A stretch of 64,000 bases of DNA from Pascua guehoae (taxonomy: Eukaryota > Basidiomycota > Tremellomycetes > Trichosporonales > Trichosporonaceae): assembly GCA_001600415.1 (NCBI GenBank), contig BCJX01000011.1, forward strand, positions 985,285-1,049,284, given 5' to 3'. A program made the position numbers and the translations under genes. How positions within the stretch are numbered: position 1 is the stretch's first letter; every line of letters begins with the position of its first letter. Shown one piece after another: positions 44,201-57,483 of this stretch. The notes under the pieces are model-generated. The model made no database searches and was not told the DNA's origin. It saw nothing but the letters and a program-made list of their open reading frames with translations.

Positions 44201-46852
44201 GCTTCGGCATCCTTGAATGTCTTCTCCTCAGCACGCCGCAGATCCGACTTGAGTGTTGGGATCTGTGCCGCCTCGGCGCGGGCCTCTTGCAAGAGCCTTG
44301 CTTGCTCTGCCATCTCGGCGTCCTTTACAGCGATGGTCCTACGGAGAGATGAAATCTGGACATCACTGTCAAATGTCTGTCGTGTTAGCCCGAACTACTC
44401 AAATTAGTCTCTCACCATGTCCGGATCCAGCTTTCCAATTATGGCCTCGTGCGCATTGGGCTCAGAATCCTCCGTCACCCGCACCATGGTGCTAACGGCG
44501 CGGCGGTCAATTGTCTTCTTTGGCGTTCCAAGGCCGATGCCTCCCATGCCTAACGCAGCACTGCTCAATGATGTGAAGTCACTGATTCGGGGACGCTTCT
44601 TGCGCGGAGGCGAAATCGGTAACCCCACGCCCGAACGTGGCAACTCGGATGTCAAAATCTCCGCGTTCAGTTTCGCAAGTTGCTCTTGAAGCTTGGCCTT
44701 GCGTGCCTCCATGACAGCAAGTGAGTCGGCGAGCTGCATTGATTAGCGTTACCTTAGTTGTATGGGCCTACCTCAGTCATCTGTTCTGATGATCCTCCTG
44801 GTCCACGGCCAGAAAGCTCTTCAAGTTGTCGTTTGAGTCCGACAATCTCCATGTCCTTGGCACGAATGACAGCTTGGTCGGACGACAAGAGCTAGAGTCA
44901 GCGATGTTTCGCCTCGATCCCTCACAATGTTCTTCTTGGCCTTGGTCTCGACCTGCGAGCAACGACCGGCGAACTTGAGTGTCTCGAGCGTCTCTGAGCA
45001 ATGGTGCTCTTCAGCAGACATCGTGCAGATGACGCAGATGTTCGAGTCGCCGCCAAGGACGTTCTCCAGAAGATGGGTGAGTTTCGAGTTGCGGTATGGA
45101 ACATGCCCGCGCTTCCCCTTCTCCGTGAGCTTGTTGATCACTTCGCGAAGGGCAAGGAGACTGTTGGCGTTAATTTGGTCCACAGGCCATTCACAAACCT
45201 CTGGTTGATGTGCTTGCCTTCACCCCTCCGCTCGAGGTCCGAGACTGCCTTCTCTGAGCCTGCGAGATCCTGGGCACTTAGGGTGATTCTGTGCAATGCA
45301 ACCTACGATGAGAGTGAGTTTTGAGACACGGATCTCATCGTCTCCTTCACTGTCACGAGGACGCGATTCGATGGTAATCGTAAAAACAGCATGTGACCGC
45401 GACGAGCGTTCGTTCTGGCAGAGTTAGATCATCATTCCATTAAGCCCAAAACACAACGTACCCAGTCGGTCGCCCCCGTTTTGCGGTTATCATTGCCTTG
45501 GTCCAAGAGATCCATGACGTCCGTTGGGGTGGACACAATTTTCTCAACAAGGGGTTGAACAGAAACCGTACCCTGCAATGCTCAGTATAGTGTGCCTTCT
45601 CTACCACCCACCTTGCTTGTGTGGATCGTAGGCTTCTCGTTGTCTGGCAGGGTGCCTTTCTTTGAGTTGAGGAGGTCACGAAGGGACTCGTTGTAGATCT
45701 CAATGTATGATACGCGCAGGAGGAAGGCGCGCTCAGTGTCCTTGGAGTAAGCGGAGAATAGCGTTGGTGGACGTACAGCTGTGATGGAATCGAAGATACC
45801 GTCAACGGCACAGGGTATGACGCCGAGCTCGGAGGGAGTGCCAGACTGATGTGTTAGCCAGGAACGGCCTCCATACCCACCATGGTGTGCGATTTTCCAC
45901 TTCCTGTTTGGCCATAGCTGTGACTGATAAGCGCTCTTCCACTGATGAGCAGAGATCAACTCACGCAAACACAGTGCTGTTGAAGCCCTTCATCGCCTTG
46001 CCGACGAGCGGCGCAATCTTGGCACCGTACAGGTCGGGGGTCCGCATTGGATACTGGACAATGGTGTCTGGTGTGAGCAGGGTCGACAGGCAAGACGTAC
46101 CAAAGTTGTAAGTGTACTCGTTTGAGCGGCCCGCCTTACCGCCACGGCGAACGACATTGGGGTGAGATTCGGACAGGGAGAGCGATGTGGATGTGAGATC
46201 GTATGCGGTAGTGGCAAAGTCAGACTCGGTGGGCTTGATGCTGTTGGGGATCAGCAAGAGTAAACAAGAGTAGAGTCACTAACCGCATGCACACGACAAC
46301 CTTTTCTTTGTCGATGTCTGTGTCACCTTTGGCTGTCTTATCGACCTTGTTAGACGCAGACGTTGACGGTGCAGTAGTGGCAACGGCCTTCAATGGCGCC
46401 GGAGCAACGGACGCCTTGCGCGGTGCCTTGGTCGTCGCTGCGGCGAGACGGTCTTGCAGTGTTGGGCGCTTTTTGGCGGAGCGCGGTGCCACAACATCGA
46501 TGGCGTTGACGACCTTGCGCCGTGGTGTTTGGGTGGAGGGACTTGCCACTTCACCCCTTACGCGTGGTGCGAGCGAGCACAGTGTCTCATCGTCAGAGTC
46601 CCACTCAGACGGCGAGTCGATCTCGCCCATGCGGCTAGGAGTATTGGGTGCGCGCATACGCTTGAGGGAACCATGTGCGCGAGGTGTACTGGGGGCTGAT
46701 GGTACCGCCATCACGTCTGTCAACTCTGCGTGTGGGATGGGTGGTGGCAGACCGACTTCGGTGACGGTGGGCGACGAGTGGGTACGTCGATGGGAGGAGT
46801 GGGTAGGAGTGCGGGGGGTACTGGGGAGGTTTCGCGTTGGCGATCGTGGCAT
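41254..46852 (-). CDS. Kinesin-7-type motor (Kip2/CENP-E-like) with long coiled-coil stalk, 1710 aa
   Basis: Thirteen exons: 46852-46284, 46240-46101, 46067-45965, 45917-45881, 45845-45777, 45740-45612, 45572-45462, 45414-45307, 45269-45199, 45160-44926, 44891-44772, 44733-44416, 44376-41254; all phases close. Residues 1-180 are a Ser/Pro/Thr-rich extension with SPxR-type phosphosites. The motor (about 183-525) shows P-loop GQTGSGKS (273-280), LGVIP and LLRVSYIEIYNES typical of kinesin-7, switch I NERSSRSH (387-394), switch II DLAGSE (423-428), INQSLLALREVI and YRNSKLTHLL. The stalk (about 671-1550) is a nearly unbroken Ala/Glu/Lys coiled coil, with near-identical repeats near 42670-42915. 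The tail is Ser/Pro-rich and ends in a Trp-rich NYWWWLKTVC. It probably transports cargo to microtubule plus ends or acts in mitosis. Confidence 0.95.
42670..42915. repeat. Coding tandem repeat in kinesin stalk
   Basis: Three to four imperfect copies of a unit carrying GCGTCTCGAGTT then GACTTGACAGCGGCGTG, spaced about 60-90 nt. On the minus strand they encode AVKSRVGELETR-like coiled-coil peptides separated by AEQETHAAVKS or KAGQAALNAEQEAH. The high identity at DNA level suggests recent unequal exchange, so copy number may vary between strains. Confidence 0.8.
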
Positions 46853-47292
46853 GGAGGTGCCCGCTGCGCGGGAAGAGTAGTTATGGGTGATGTGTTGGTG
46901 AAGAGGTGATGGAGTGTTTGTGATGGGAAGTAATGTTGTGTGAGGCGCTGGTTGTTGACACGCCGCCAAAGGAAAAGCAGCCGCGCTAGCCACACTAAGG
47001 AGCCCTGTGCGTGCCGCACCCCGTTGTGAGGGTGATAAGGGGAGCCAAGGCTAAACGAAATTACACGTCAGTGTGGGGACCCCAAGTGCGCACAGCCTAC
47101 AAGAACGTCACGCGTAACGCACCCCCGTCGGCCAGTGTACCATAGTGTGTGTGCCTCAAACGTAGGCGACTTGTTCATCCTCGAACTTTTGTTGTTTCGC
47201 TTGCCTTTTTCTGCACCAAAACAAAATGTTTCGGCCCCCACGGATCACACCGCCGTGAGTTTTAATAGCATAAACGGTGCTAATGGCTTAGC
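46853..47292. promoter_or_regulatory. Divergent intergenic promoter, kinesin / mitochondrial ATPase
   Basis: 440 bp between the two start codons. The kinesin frame stays open upstream to 46993 but the added residues look non-coding. An A/T-rich segment near 47200-47280, with an AAAACAAAATG run, precedes the plus-strand start. No specific operator is recognised. Confidence 0.45.
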
Positions 47293-50200
47293 ATGGTGCG
47301 GCTTCAGTTAGTCATGGCGCAGCAGCGCGCTTGCTTTGCACGTAAGAGCGCCCATGTCTTGCCTACGCTCAGCGCACCTCGGCACCTGCATTCGTCAGTG
47401 CAGCGAAATGACATACCGACATGGCCTCAGCCGGTGATTCCGGAACCACCTGTCATGCCGTCCGACGACGTGCGCGGCGGTGTGTCGCCCGACCCCAACA
47501 AGAAGGACGGCAAGGACAAGAAAGAGTCATTCTGGCGCGAATGGAGCCACAGCGCGAGCTTCCAGGCTGCTCTGACCACTGTTGTTGGCCTTGGTATGGT
47601 ATTCGGTGGCGGTATTGGCTATCTTCAATGGTACAAAGCGCACGTCCTGCACCGAGTGAGTGGGATTGCATTGCCGATCTCAGGAATGCAGCTGACATGA
47701 TATTACAGGTAGAACGTGCGTTTGCAGGCGGATATGTGAGTCGAATGTGACCCGGACAGTGGCTGACGAGACAGGACCCCGCTCTGGAGCTGTCATCGGC
47801 GCACGCCCCGCAGCCCACTCATATCGTTCGTCGTGAGCAGCCGCTCATCAATGCCATCTTCCGCGGCGAGGAAGCGGGCGGATATTATCTAATTATTGGG
47901 CCCAAGGGTACAGGCAAGGGAACGATGATCCTCGAGTGAGTGAGCTCTATCATCGCCGTGGTCTGCACTCCCCGTTGGAGGGAAATGCAGACATCAAGAG
48001 CAGTGAGGAGTTATGATTGGCTGTTCATATTGTGCCCTTCCATCGTTGAAAGGGAGGAGGACTTTGTGAACGGAGTACGACAGCGGTGTGACTGAGGGGG
48101 CACCTTGCGACTACTGTGGTTAGAAGGAAGAAGCGTGCAAGTCCTGTCTGGACGAGTTGACAGTCGACGAAGACTCTCGGACGCTAACAGACAGTGCCAT
48201 GCGCGAAGTTCATGCCGAGGGTGCCTCTGTGTGTGAATGTAGGTTGCTACGACTGCCAACGGACAGCCGCTGACCACCTCCCAGGCCACCCCGACCTCGA
48301 GGTGTTCCGCCTTCGTCTTGGCAAGGCTCTGGACTTTGACTTTTTCGAAGACTGGCAGGGATCTCTGTTCTCTCGGGCGGATCCGCGTGCTGCCGGTCCG
48401 TCGCTGGACGTTGAACGGGCCATGACAAAGCTTGAGAAAGTTGCTCTTCGCTACACGCGCAAGAACGGCCGTCCACTCGTCCTGGCCTTTACAAGTGAGG
48501 AGCTTTTTAAAATGGTCGCGCTGACATGCAGACATCCACTTGTTCCCGAACTCGGAAGAGGGCCATGCAGTGCTGTACCAGTTGCAGCAGCGCGCGGAGC
48601 AGTGGTCGCAGGCGGTGAGTCAAGTATGACGGATGGTGCTGATTTTCAAGGGTATCATGACGATGGTCTTTACGACTGACGACTTTTGTGCGTTCATCTA
48701 CAGCAAACGTAGACTCTCCGGCTATGGCTGATACCCAGGGTGCCTTGACAAGCTCAAGAAGAATGGGTCTCGCATGCGTATCCTGTCTGTATACGACTTG
48801 TCGGCTGCCGAGTCGCTATCGGCTTTGCGCCATCTCCGCAGGCACAATCTCTCGATCCTCCCTGATGCTCCTGCCCCTGCAGACATTGAGATTGAGAGCG
48901 ACGACGTGCTTCGGCGAGTGTACGAGCTTGTCGGTGGGCGTACGAGCTTTCTCTCTCGCGTTGCTCGCGCTGGCAACATGATTGGTGAGGTCCATTTGTA
49001 TGATACAGTGCTGACCTTGCAGAGGAGGCCGAGCGGATGGTCGATATGGAGAAGGGCTGGATGCTGTCCAAGTGCGTGTTACGCCCAACGTCTTGCTTGG
49101 GAACTGCAAACTAACTCTGCAGGATTGGTCTCATTCCTGAGATGGACGACGATGTCATGTACGTGTTGTTGTCATCGAACGAGCTCGTGTGAAGCAAGTG
49201 CGACGCGCGCTGACGATTCCAGGGACGAACAAAAGTGAATTCCATCACTTATCCGCCAGGTAAACCCACCTCGGGATAATGCTAACCTTACCTTAGGTGG
49301 GCGAGTTGCTCATGGCTATTGTTGCGGCACATGGCGAAGGACGCGCCGTATCTGGACCCGCCTCGGCACGTACCCGAGGAACGCCAGGACGAGGCCGACG
49401 GCATTCACTTGACCCCCTCACCGCTCGACTTGGCTTCGGAGGGCGACAGTCAGCCAATCAAGCAGTCTGAGTCCAAGCTGTCGCAGGAGGAGCTTGACAA
49501 GGACATTGAGTTGCCCCGAGTCACCTACGATGACGCCCGTCGTCTCATGACACGTACCGACTTCTTTGACGGGCTGGACCATGATAATGTGAGTCGTCGG
49601 ACAGCCAGCAGAGGCATGCTGCGGTTGTGTCGCGTTTGGCCACATTTTGAAACACGCTGACACGGTGACCAGATTATTGCCATTGACGTAAGCCTGTCTC
49701 CAAGCAGCCATAGCGCGCTAGCGGGGCCTTGGACATGAGAACCAATTCATGTCACACGGACCCCCACACGCCATTTCATTTCACCCGCGTCCCCGTCCAT
49801 TCGTTCATTCCTGGAGCGGTACAGGCCCGATCTCGGTCGCGACGCGTCATGGCCGTGTTTATATTTGTTGCTGGCAGCTGACACTCGGTTCAGGTTAACC
49901 ACGACGTGCGCCCCGACAATGTCATGATTCTACGTGCTGCTCAGGAAGTGGTGGCTCTGCCAGACTTTAACGACATGCTGGATCAGACGCGTGACCGCGT
50001 TGATGAGATTGAAGGTGCGTCTCTTGTTCCGACTCACAGGGTTCAGACCCTGGACAGCTCGTTTGGCGCCATCGGCAGCCCAATAACATGGTTTGAAACG
50101 CACACACGCACTCTGGGCAGCCCGTCGCGCTCCGCGCCCCCTTTCCTCAATAAGCTCCTGCGCTGCGCCATTGGCGTGTAATGTCACAGGCACGACCACA

Positions 50201-50598
50201 ACATTGCCTTCAGGCAATGTTCTCTCACCTGCCCATCATCCCGCCATCTCGGCAGACGATCCGTGCATTCCGATGGCCAAGAGAACGCGTGCACTGACAT
50301 TTCTCTTTTTACAGGTCTCCACCGCCAGGCTGAATTGACAGTCAAGGAGCCGTTCCGTGTTCTGAGCTCTATCGGAGCGAACGGACGCACAATTATCGAC
50401 GTTGTGGGTCTTGGGGCGAGCTTTGTGCCTGAGGAGCGAGATGACGATGAAGACGACGACGACGACGAGGATGGCGACGAGACGGAAGCAAAGGATGTTG
50501 GTGCCACTTCTGGTTCATCGGATTCAAGGGCGAGTATCCTGAAGACCCTGAGTGTGTCATCGGGCACTTCGGGCACGTCTGGCCGCCGCCTAGTCTAG
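47293..50598 (+). CDS. Mitochondrial membrane-anchored AAA-type ATPase, 659 aa
   Basis: Fifteen exons: 47293-47655, 47709-47735, 47775-47935, 48195-48238, 48285-48494, 48532-48614, 48651-48687, 48739-48984, 49023-49071, 49123-49158, 49223-49234, 49297-49588, 49673-49687, 49894-50014, 50315-50598. Two are micro-exons of 12 and 15 nt. A mitochondrial targeting sequence (basic, no acidic residues, RHLHSS near residue 37) is followed by one transmembrane helix (about 95-115) and the nucleotide site GPKGTGKG (Walker A, about 172-179). PLVLAFTNIHLF is the likely Walker B strand and MVFTTDD sensor 1. QKWASCSWLLLRHM and INHDVRPDN-type blocks follow, probably a winged helix. It resembles Orc1/RNA12-like fungal mitochondrial ATPases; the role is unknown. 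The C-terminus is an Asp/Glu run plus Ser/Gly. Confidence 0.75.
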
Positions 50599-52336
50599 GC
50601 ATTTTGCATTTTTAATGCCATCTTGGACTTTTTTGGTGCGAGCGAGGCACGGGTAACCGACCGACCACGACGACCGACCGACGTGTTGGGCATGTTGGGC
50701 CTGGCGTCTTGGGTCACGGTAGGTGGGAGACATCATTCACAGTTCCTCCCCNCCCCCCCCCCCACACTGGCATGGCCTGGACGCGCACGACGCGTTTCAG
50801 CCAGCCTTTTAAGCGTTAGGCACAAGACGCGTTACGTTACAAACAACCGTCTCCACCAACCGTATTCACTTCATACATGTAGATCATGGATACAGCTTGC
50901 GTCATGCGGTCAAGCGCGTTGCTTTCAACCACTGCAACTGCATACCAGGTGCCAGGTGTTACGGGTTCAGGTCACATGTCGGGGCAGAGAGGAAGGATGG
51001 CGTTTGGTGTGAGTATCTCGACTGTGCGCATGGCTCACAGGGCCCAGGGGATTGNGGGGGGGGGGGGGGCAGCTGGGCTTGCTGGGCCAGGTGTGGGTGG
51101 CTGTGCGACGACGCGAAAATCAACAAGTCAGGGCGTGGTGAGACGGGGGGCACCTAATTTACTAGTCACGTCGGGTCATGTTGTGTTGAATATTCATGTC
51201 GGGTGGGCCAAAAGCGGGGGCCAAGGGGGGGGGCGGTGAGAAGAGGGAAAGGGGTGACGCCAAGTGAGAAATCCCTTCCGGTGGATAGCCATTTCAGGGT
51301 AGTCGTGGAACGCACACAATGTCGAGGCAAATCCATCTTTGGACCGACCCGCATCCCATAAACGCCACCACCACCGCCAGCCTTACAGGTACAGTACAAG
51401 GCATCACACCAGAGGCAGCCAGTAGTATCTATCTATCACGCACCATCCGCGCTCCCGAATGGTAGACATGTAAAGTCAGGGACAAGAACCCCCCGGGCCT
51501 GAGCGTCAACAGTCGACGAGTCGCCAGTTCAGTAGTAGTCCAGTCGGGTGAGTGCGAGGGCAAGGGGAGAAACGCGGGTACACTCGAGCAGAGGACGCGC
51601 CCCCGCCGCTGCGCCCCTCGCTCGCTCGCTCGCTCGGCCGGTCGCAGCACACCAGGCAAAGCTGCGCTAAGTGTGAGGCTGCGACGGGATAGGCCAACAG
51701 GCATGGGGATATGGGTTTAATGAGAGGCGCAGATGACAGGAAACAGGAAACATGGGACAGACGGATGGACAGGACAGGTCATGGAGGACGCGGCTCGGAA
51801 TCCAGGACCCAAACGAGGGCACGACACCATCCATGGGAGCTGCATGGCGCCGTGTCGACTGCATGGGACGCGCCGCTGCCGCGCTGCGCCCCCCTTTGTG
51901 CAGCGCCTGCAGGTATGCAGGTTTGGGTGAGTGTGTGTCGCCCGTCCATTGCCATTCTCAGACAGGTGTCAGTGCCATTACTCTACTTGGAAGGACAGTA
52001 CAGTAGTATATCGCTTTGTCCCATTCATTCATCTTTACCTAGTGTAGTCGCTCGCTTGAACACGTCCAACTCATCTCAGTCACCGCCGTCACCTTCGCCT
52101 CTCACTCATTTCCGCACTCTTTCCCTTCGCTCTTTTACATCAACCCATTTGCCGCTCTCCCCTTCCTTCCTCATACTCTCTCCCAACGCCACCCTTGTTC
52201 CATCACACTTTTCTTCTTCTTCTTCCTCCTCCTCTCCATTGTTCATCACATTCGCTTCTCCCCCTCCCTCTTCTCTCTTCCTTCCTCCTTCGTCCACCTT
52301 CCGTCTCGACGCGTCTTCGCCTCCCATCTTCCCCCC
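50599..52336. other. 1.7-kb intergenic region; single N at 50752 and 51055; CT-rich leader
   Basis: No gene is recognised. Single ambiguous bases sit inside a C run (50752) and a G run (51055), typical homopolymer sequencing uncertainties. From about 52085 to 52336 the plus strand is strongly C/T-rich with TTCTTCTTC and CTCCTCCTC runs, a fungal 5' leader directly in front of the homeodomain gene. Confidence 0.5.
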
Positions 52337-54779
52337 ATGTCCATGACAGCTCCGTCTCCCAGGCGGCGCAACGACGAGAACTCGATTCCTGCCCATCACC
52401 GCGACGCGCTCGCACCCATCGTCACCGCGCCTTCGCCATCGCCGCGTCCTCGCCAACCCCTCGCCTCGTTCGACGCGCCCAACCTGTTCAACGCGCGTTA
52501 TCCCAACACTCCGGGGCACGCGCCGCGGCTCTCGGCCTCGGGCGCGTCCCCCAACGATGCTACCCCATTGAGGCCGCTCGCCACCAAGGTTGACCCGGAC
52601 GCGCGTGAACTGCCCCTCCCAAAAGGCCTTGTCTTCGCCCCGCCACCGCCTCCCGCAGCGTCGCTCCTGCCCCTCCCCACGCCGCCGCCTCACTCTCGTA
52701 CATCGCGCACATTGCCATCACCTCACCATGGTCACTCGCAGCACCACAGCCACAGCAACCATGCGCTGGCCCCACACCAGACACCGCGACACCTCTCCAT
52801 GGGTCACTCGCCACTCCCCCACCATCTCCAGTCGACCCCGTCGGTGCGCTCGTTTTCGTTCTCGATGTCTTCGCCTTCGACCATGAGTCACATGCCCTCA
52901 ACGCCGGATATGCACGCGTCCCCTTACCCCCCGGGTCCCATCGACCTTCACGAGCTCCTGCCGCCCGCGCGCTTCCCAGGTCCCCTCCCTCAGGCGTATC
53001 TCAACCAGGGCGACATGCCGGGCAGCACAGACGGCAATGATGACGCCGCAGTCAATGACGCCGCGAGCACCAGCACGCGTCGCGCGCTCGTCTCGTGCAA
53101 CCCATGGGACTACCGTCCAGAAGATCATGGCAAGAACAAGCCTCGCCGTCGTTTCTCGCCTGGCGAGCTCGACATGCTCGAAATCCTCTGGGGTATCTCC
53201 CACAACCCCCACAAATGGCAGCGCCAGAAGCTCGCGCGGTGGTTCGGATGGTGAGTAAGGGATGGGGCCGGGTAAGAGGATTTGCATGCGCACTGGTCTC
53301 TCGGGTAACGCGTCATTTTCATGCTCCCTCGCACGCGTCTATTCGCACGCATGAACACGCACTGACACGCGCAGCACGACGCGTCACCTCACTGTCTGGT
53401 TCCAGAACCGCCGACAAGACCTCAAGAAGGCGGAAACACTTGTCCAAATGGCTGAGAGCAACCCCGACACAGCGTCCAGGGCGTTTGCGGCCGTGCAGCG
53501 CGCCAACCGCGGCGACCAGGCAAAGTACACGCCGGAGCAGAGCCAGGTCATCTTGGACATTGTGAGCGACCGTTTGCTTCCCGAGATGTGGTTTGCCCAG
53601 CAACCTTCGGGTTCATCTCCAACCCCGGGCCACAAGGGCACACCATCGCCGCCTGGTGGACGTATGATGCAGCCCTCGGAACGCCGCCTCGCGCCGTACA
53701 CTCCCGGACACCACCCCATTGCGCCCCGTCCCCACCAAGGATCGCACCACCCTGCCGGCCAGGCGTTTGTCCTCAAGCCCGTCCGTCGTGGCTATTCGCT
53801 CGACGATGTGTGTGCCGACCGCGAGCTAAGCATGACGCACCGCCCCTCTACGCGTCCCCGTCCGCGTGTCGACGGCTTTGAGCAGCTGCACAAGAACGAT
53901 CCTCGCTACCGTGAAGCTCTTGTCAACATGCTCCCTAGCGAGTTTTCGTCGGACGCCATCGAGCCGCCCGAGGACGACGACGAGTCGGTTGCCGACGAGG
54001 ACTCCCCCACGCGCAAGCGTGCGCGTTACCCCGACCCCGGACTGCGTGCCCCGCGTCCCACGCTCCCGTCCATCGGGCTGGGCCGCCCTCCTCTGTCCGC
54101 GGGCCCGAGCCACAGGCCGCGGTCGAGCTTTGGCCGTGCCTCGAGCTCGGACGTGCTCGCCTGCTCATCACGCGCACGTTTCCTGGCGACCAACGGTCTG
54201 AGCTCGACATCGTCGTCGTCGTTGCCTTCTCGGGCAGTGACCGACCCTGTGGGTTCGCGGAGTGTTTCGGCTGGCCCTGCACCTCCGCCCGCACCCGAGC
54301 ACCGCAATGTGCACATGCAAACCCCCCAGCCCCGCTCGTCGTCCATGTCCATTTCCAGCATCTCTGGAGCCGAGTATCAGAGGAAGCGCAAGCTTTCCCG
54401 CCAGGGCTCTTGGTCGCACCTCCCGACGCTCAAGCACCGTGACTCGTTTGACCGCTCGCACTCGCTGGAGACACCGATCGAGGTTGAGGAGCACTCGTCG
54501 CCTGTCCCCGAACAGACGCGCTCACCGACCCCGATTTCCGAGTCCAACTCGCCCAAGACGGCTGCAGGCTCGGACGACATTATGAAGGGTCCGCTCAGCG
54601 CGACGTCGATTACGTCGAGTGGTGGCGGTCTGAAGCAGCGCCTCCCGCTCCCGGAGGGCAGGAGCATCTACTCGTTCTCGACCGAGCTCGAGCCCGAGAC
54701 AAAACGCGGCAACCCCGAGATGGACGAGAATGTCCTCACCGGCGCGCACGCGCTCATGGAGCTCCTCCGTGGGCGTTAA
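52337..54779 (+). CDS. Homeodomain transcription factor, 772 aa
   Basis: Two exons: 52337-53250 and 53375-54779; the intron falls inside the homeodomain. Residues about 1-260 are Pro/Ser/His-rich and disordered. The homeodomain (about 272-327) starts KPRRRFSPGELDMLE, and its recognition helix is LTVWFQNRRQDLKK, with the invariant W, F, N and R. The remaining 440 residues are low complexity with Ser/Pro blocks, an acidic patch followed by a basic TRKRAR nuclear signal, and a final acidic-to-hydrophobic segment ending HALMELLRGR. It should bind DNA and regulate transcription; the target genes are unknown. The DNA-binding helix has Gln50, as in many Antp-like domains. It shares broad layout with fungal Yox1/Phx1-type proteins, though orthology is not claimed. 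Confidence 0.88.
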
Positions 54780-55200
54780 CAAAAAAGTGAAGAGAAGAAG
54801 ACAGCAGAAGACAGCAGAGAAATTTCCGAAACACCACACTGCATGGAGAATGACAGGGAGATCGTGTCCGTTACTTATGTCTAGTACAGCTTTATCAGAT
54901 AGCAGAGAGACCAGAAATTGAATTGTAGCAGTCCGGTGCGACAGATTCGTGCGATGCAATGATACCAGCATGCAGTGCCCCGGTGCAGTCGAGTGGCTGG
55001 AATGTCAACAGATGCGCGGGCAGATGCAAGATGAATGTCTACAAGCCTCCTCGACGGAGAGGATTCGAGCACGGACGAGCAATCTCTCGAGTCCAATTGC
55101 CACGCGACGGTGCCAGTGCCCATGACGTAGGACCCAGACAGGCGAACATTCAGATGCGCCATCTTCGTTCCTAGACCCGCAACTCTGTCCGACATTCTTC
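54780..55200. other. Intergenic, nothing recognised
   Basis: 3' flank of the homeodomain gene and promoter of the hydratase gene. An A-rich tract just after the stop (54780-54830) with tandem AGACAGCAGA may belong to the 3' UTR. Confidence 0.4.
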
Positions 55201-57128
55201 ATGTTGCTCACCAGGACCACCTCGTCCTTGCGCGCCTCTACCCCTCATCACCCCCTCCCGCTCAGACGTACCTTGGCATCAGCACTCGCATCGGCCTCAG
55301 GACGAGCAACACCCGCGCCAACCATCGCCCCCGCGCACAGTCCCCACCGCGTCTACCGCCGACCAACTCCAACCTCGCCAAGCTCTCCCTCCCTCTCCAG
55401 GACCTACACTCCAGCATCGACCATGCCACAGCAGCCGCAGACATCCGACGCGCAGCATGAGCACATGCTCGACCTTGTGCGCCGCCTCATTCCGCCCGTC
55501 TCGCACAAGCTCCACAAGGGCCAGGCGGGTGAGTCTGGGCGTGTGCGGTTAGCGACTCCTTGACATGGCTACTCTCTGCCGTTTTGTGTCTTCTTCTCCC
55601 TCTTGGCACTTGCCCTCTCTCTTGTGCTCATCTGTGTCTGTTGCTACGCATCCCTAATAGACCCCCATGGCTCTCCAACTCCTCCATTGTTCGATACTGA
55701 CACCATCCTACCACCCTTCCAACCCATGGCGAACGTTTCTCCTGCCCTCCGCTCTCGGTGTTTCCCTGTCCCCATGTCGTTCACCTCACCACCATGATCT
55801 CGTTTATCATACGATATCCTTGAGCAGGCCGCATCGCCGTCCTCGGCGGCTCGGGCGACTACTCTGGCGCGCCATACTTTGCCGCCATGGGCGCGATGCG
55901 CTTTGGCGCCGACCTTGCGCACGTCATCTGCGAGCCTGGAGCCGGAGCAGTGATCAAGACTTAGTGAGTGCAGAGCTGGTACGAGCGTGTTGTGGAGGAT
56001 TGAGGTTGGGTCGTGAGGATTGAGGTGTAGCTGTGAGGATGGTGCCAGTCCTGTCGAGGATTGTGCTGCTGGGACTCTAGGAATGGGAGCTCAGTCAGCA
56101 AAGGGACCTTGAGCACTGAGTATGGTAGTGGTAAAGCAACCCGAAGTCAAGCAGCAAAGGAGCTCAAGATGACAGGATCTCGACTAATATCTGGTACAGT
56201 ACGCTTGCGTTGGAAACTCTTGATGGGCAACTGTGACATACCCCCAGGGCTCTTTGACACTAACGCCCAGCTCGCCCGACCTCATTGTCCACGCTGTTCT
56301 TGAAGCCTCCAGCGGCGTCCCTGCCGCCCGTAAAGAAATCTCCTCGGTCCTCGAACGGATGCACGTGCTCGTCATCGGCCCCGGTCTCGGACGGACCGAG
56401 TACATGCAGTCGTGTGCGCGCGAGGCGCTGCGACTCGCCAAGGACCTGGACATTGGTGTCGTCGTCGACGCCGATGGGCTGTGGTTGCTCAACTCGGAGC
56501 CCGAGCTCGTGCAGAATTGGCCCGGCGTGCCGCGTGTGGTGCTCACGCCGAATGTCATGGAGTTTAAACGGCTGTGCGAGGCTGTGGTGAGTGGAATCTG
56601 CTCGTGATATCATTCTTAAGGCAGCCGTGCTGACCCCAGGGTGTCGACACCAGCGAGCCCGAGATGCGCTGCGCCGAACTCTCTCGCGCGTTGGGCAACG
56701 TGACAATCCTCCAAAAGGGCGGCAACGACGTCATCTCAAACGGCCTCTCACTTCCCTCTGCACTCTTAGCGGACGGTCAGTCCGAGACGGACGCATTAGT
56801 CGACGCCGTGCAGGGCGGGCTGAAGCGTGTCGGCGGCCAGGGCGACATTCTGAGCGGGTCCACGGGCACGCTACTCGCTTGGGGCCGCGAGTGGGCGCGC
56901 GGAGCGTACACCCACGTCGGCCACCCGCCTGACGACAAGCTCACACCCCACGTCGCGCTCATTGCTGCCTATGGTGCGAGTGCGTTCAACCGCACCGTCA
57001 GCCGACAGGGTTGGGAGAAGTTTGGCCGGTCGATGGTCACCCACGACCTCGTGGGGCTCGTCGGCGGCGTCTATGATGATATGTTTGGGAGGAATGTCGA
57101 GGGCGAGGACGTAAAAGGCAAGCTCTGA
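55201..57128 (+). CDS. ATP-dependent (S)-NAD(P)H-hydrate dehydratase, 422 aa
   Basis: Four exons: 55201-55528, 55828-55963, 56271-56586, 56640-57128. The enzyme repairs damaged NADHX/NADPHX back to NAD(P)H using ATP (the YjeF C-terminal / CARKD family, ribokinase-like fold). Signatures are [16 protein letters not shown] (about 112-127), [26 protein letters not shown] and the nucleotide-binding GGQGDILSG (325-333). The first 74 residues are Arg/Ser/Thr-rich with few acidic residues, a good mitochondrial presequence; a second ATG at 55423 (MPQQPQT) would give a cytosolic form, a dual-targeting arrangement known for this family. The gene is convergent with the Hub1-type gene, 355 bp between stops. 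Confidence 0.93.
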
Positions 57129-57483
57129 AATCTTGGCAAGTAGATAAAGGTCTGGGGTCATGGGCCAGTAGACCGAAAGATCGGCTTGCAACAGAACAAT
57201 GTCCATGGGACCCAGCGATAGAAGTGTGATCAATTCAGACTAACAAATGATGCATCGGTGCAAACCTCATCATCGGCCCATTCAATGGTGACGATACAGG
57301 TGTTGCGTGAAGAAGACGCTCTGGGTCAAGCGCTGATTGTTTGCACACAACCACAGGACACTGATTAGCGAAGCTGCCGAGGTAACACGAGGCAGTTTGT
57401 TTGGGAGCACAATGTGCAACCCAACCGGGATACATGAAGCCATCCATCGCAACTACACATCGTCTGAGAAACGCATTCGGCGC

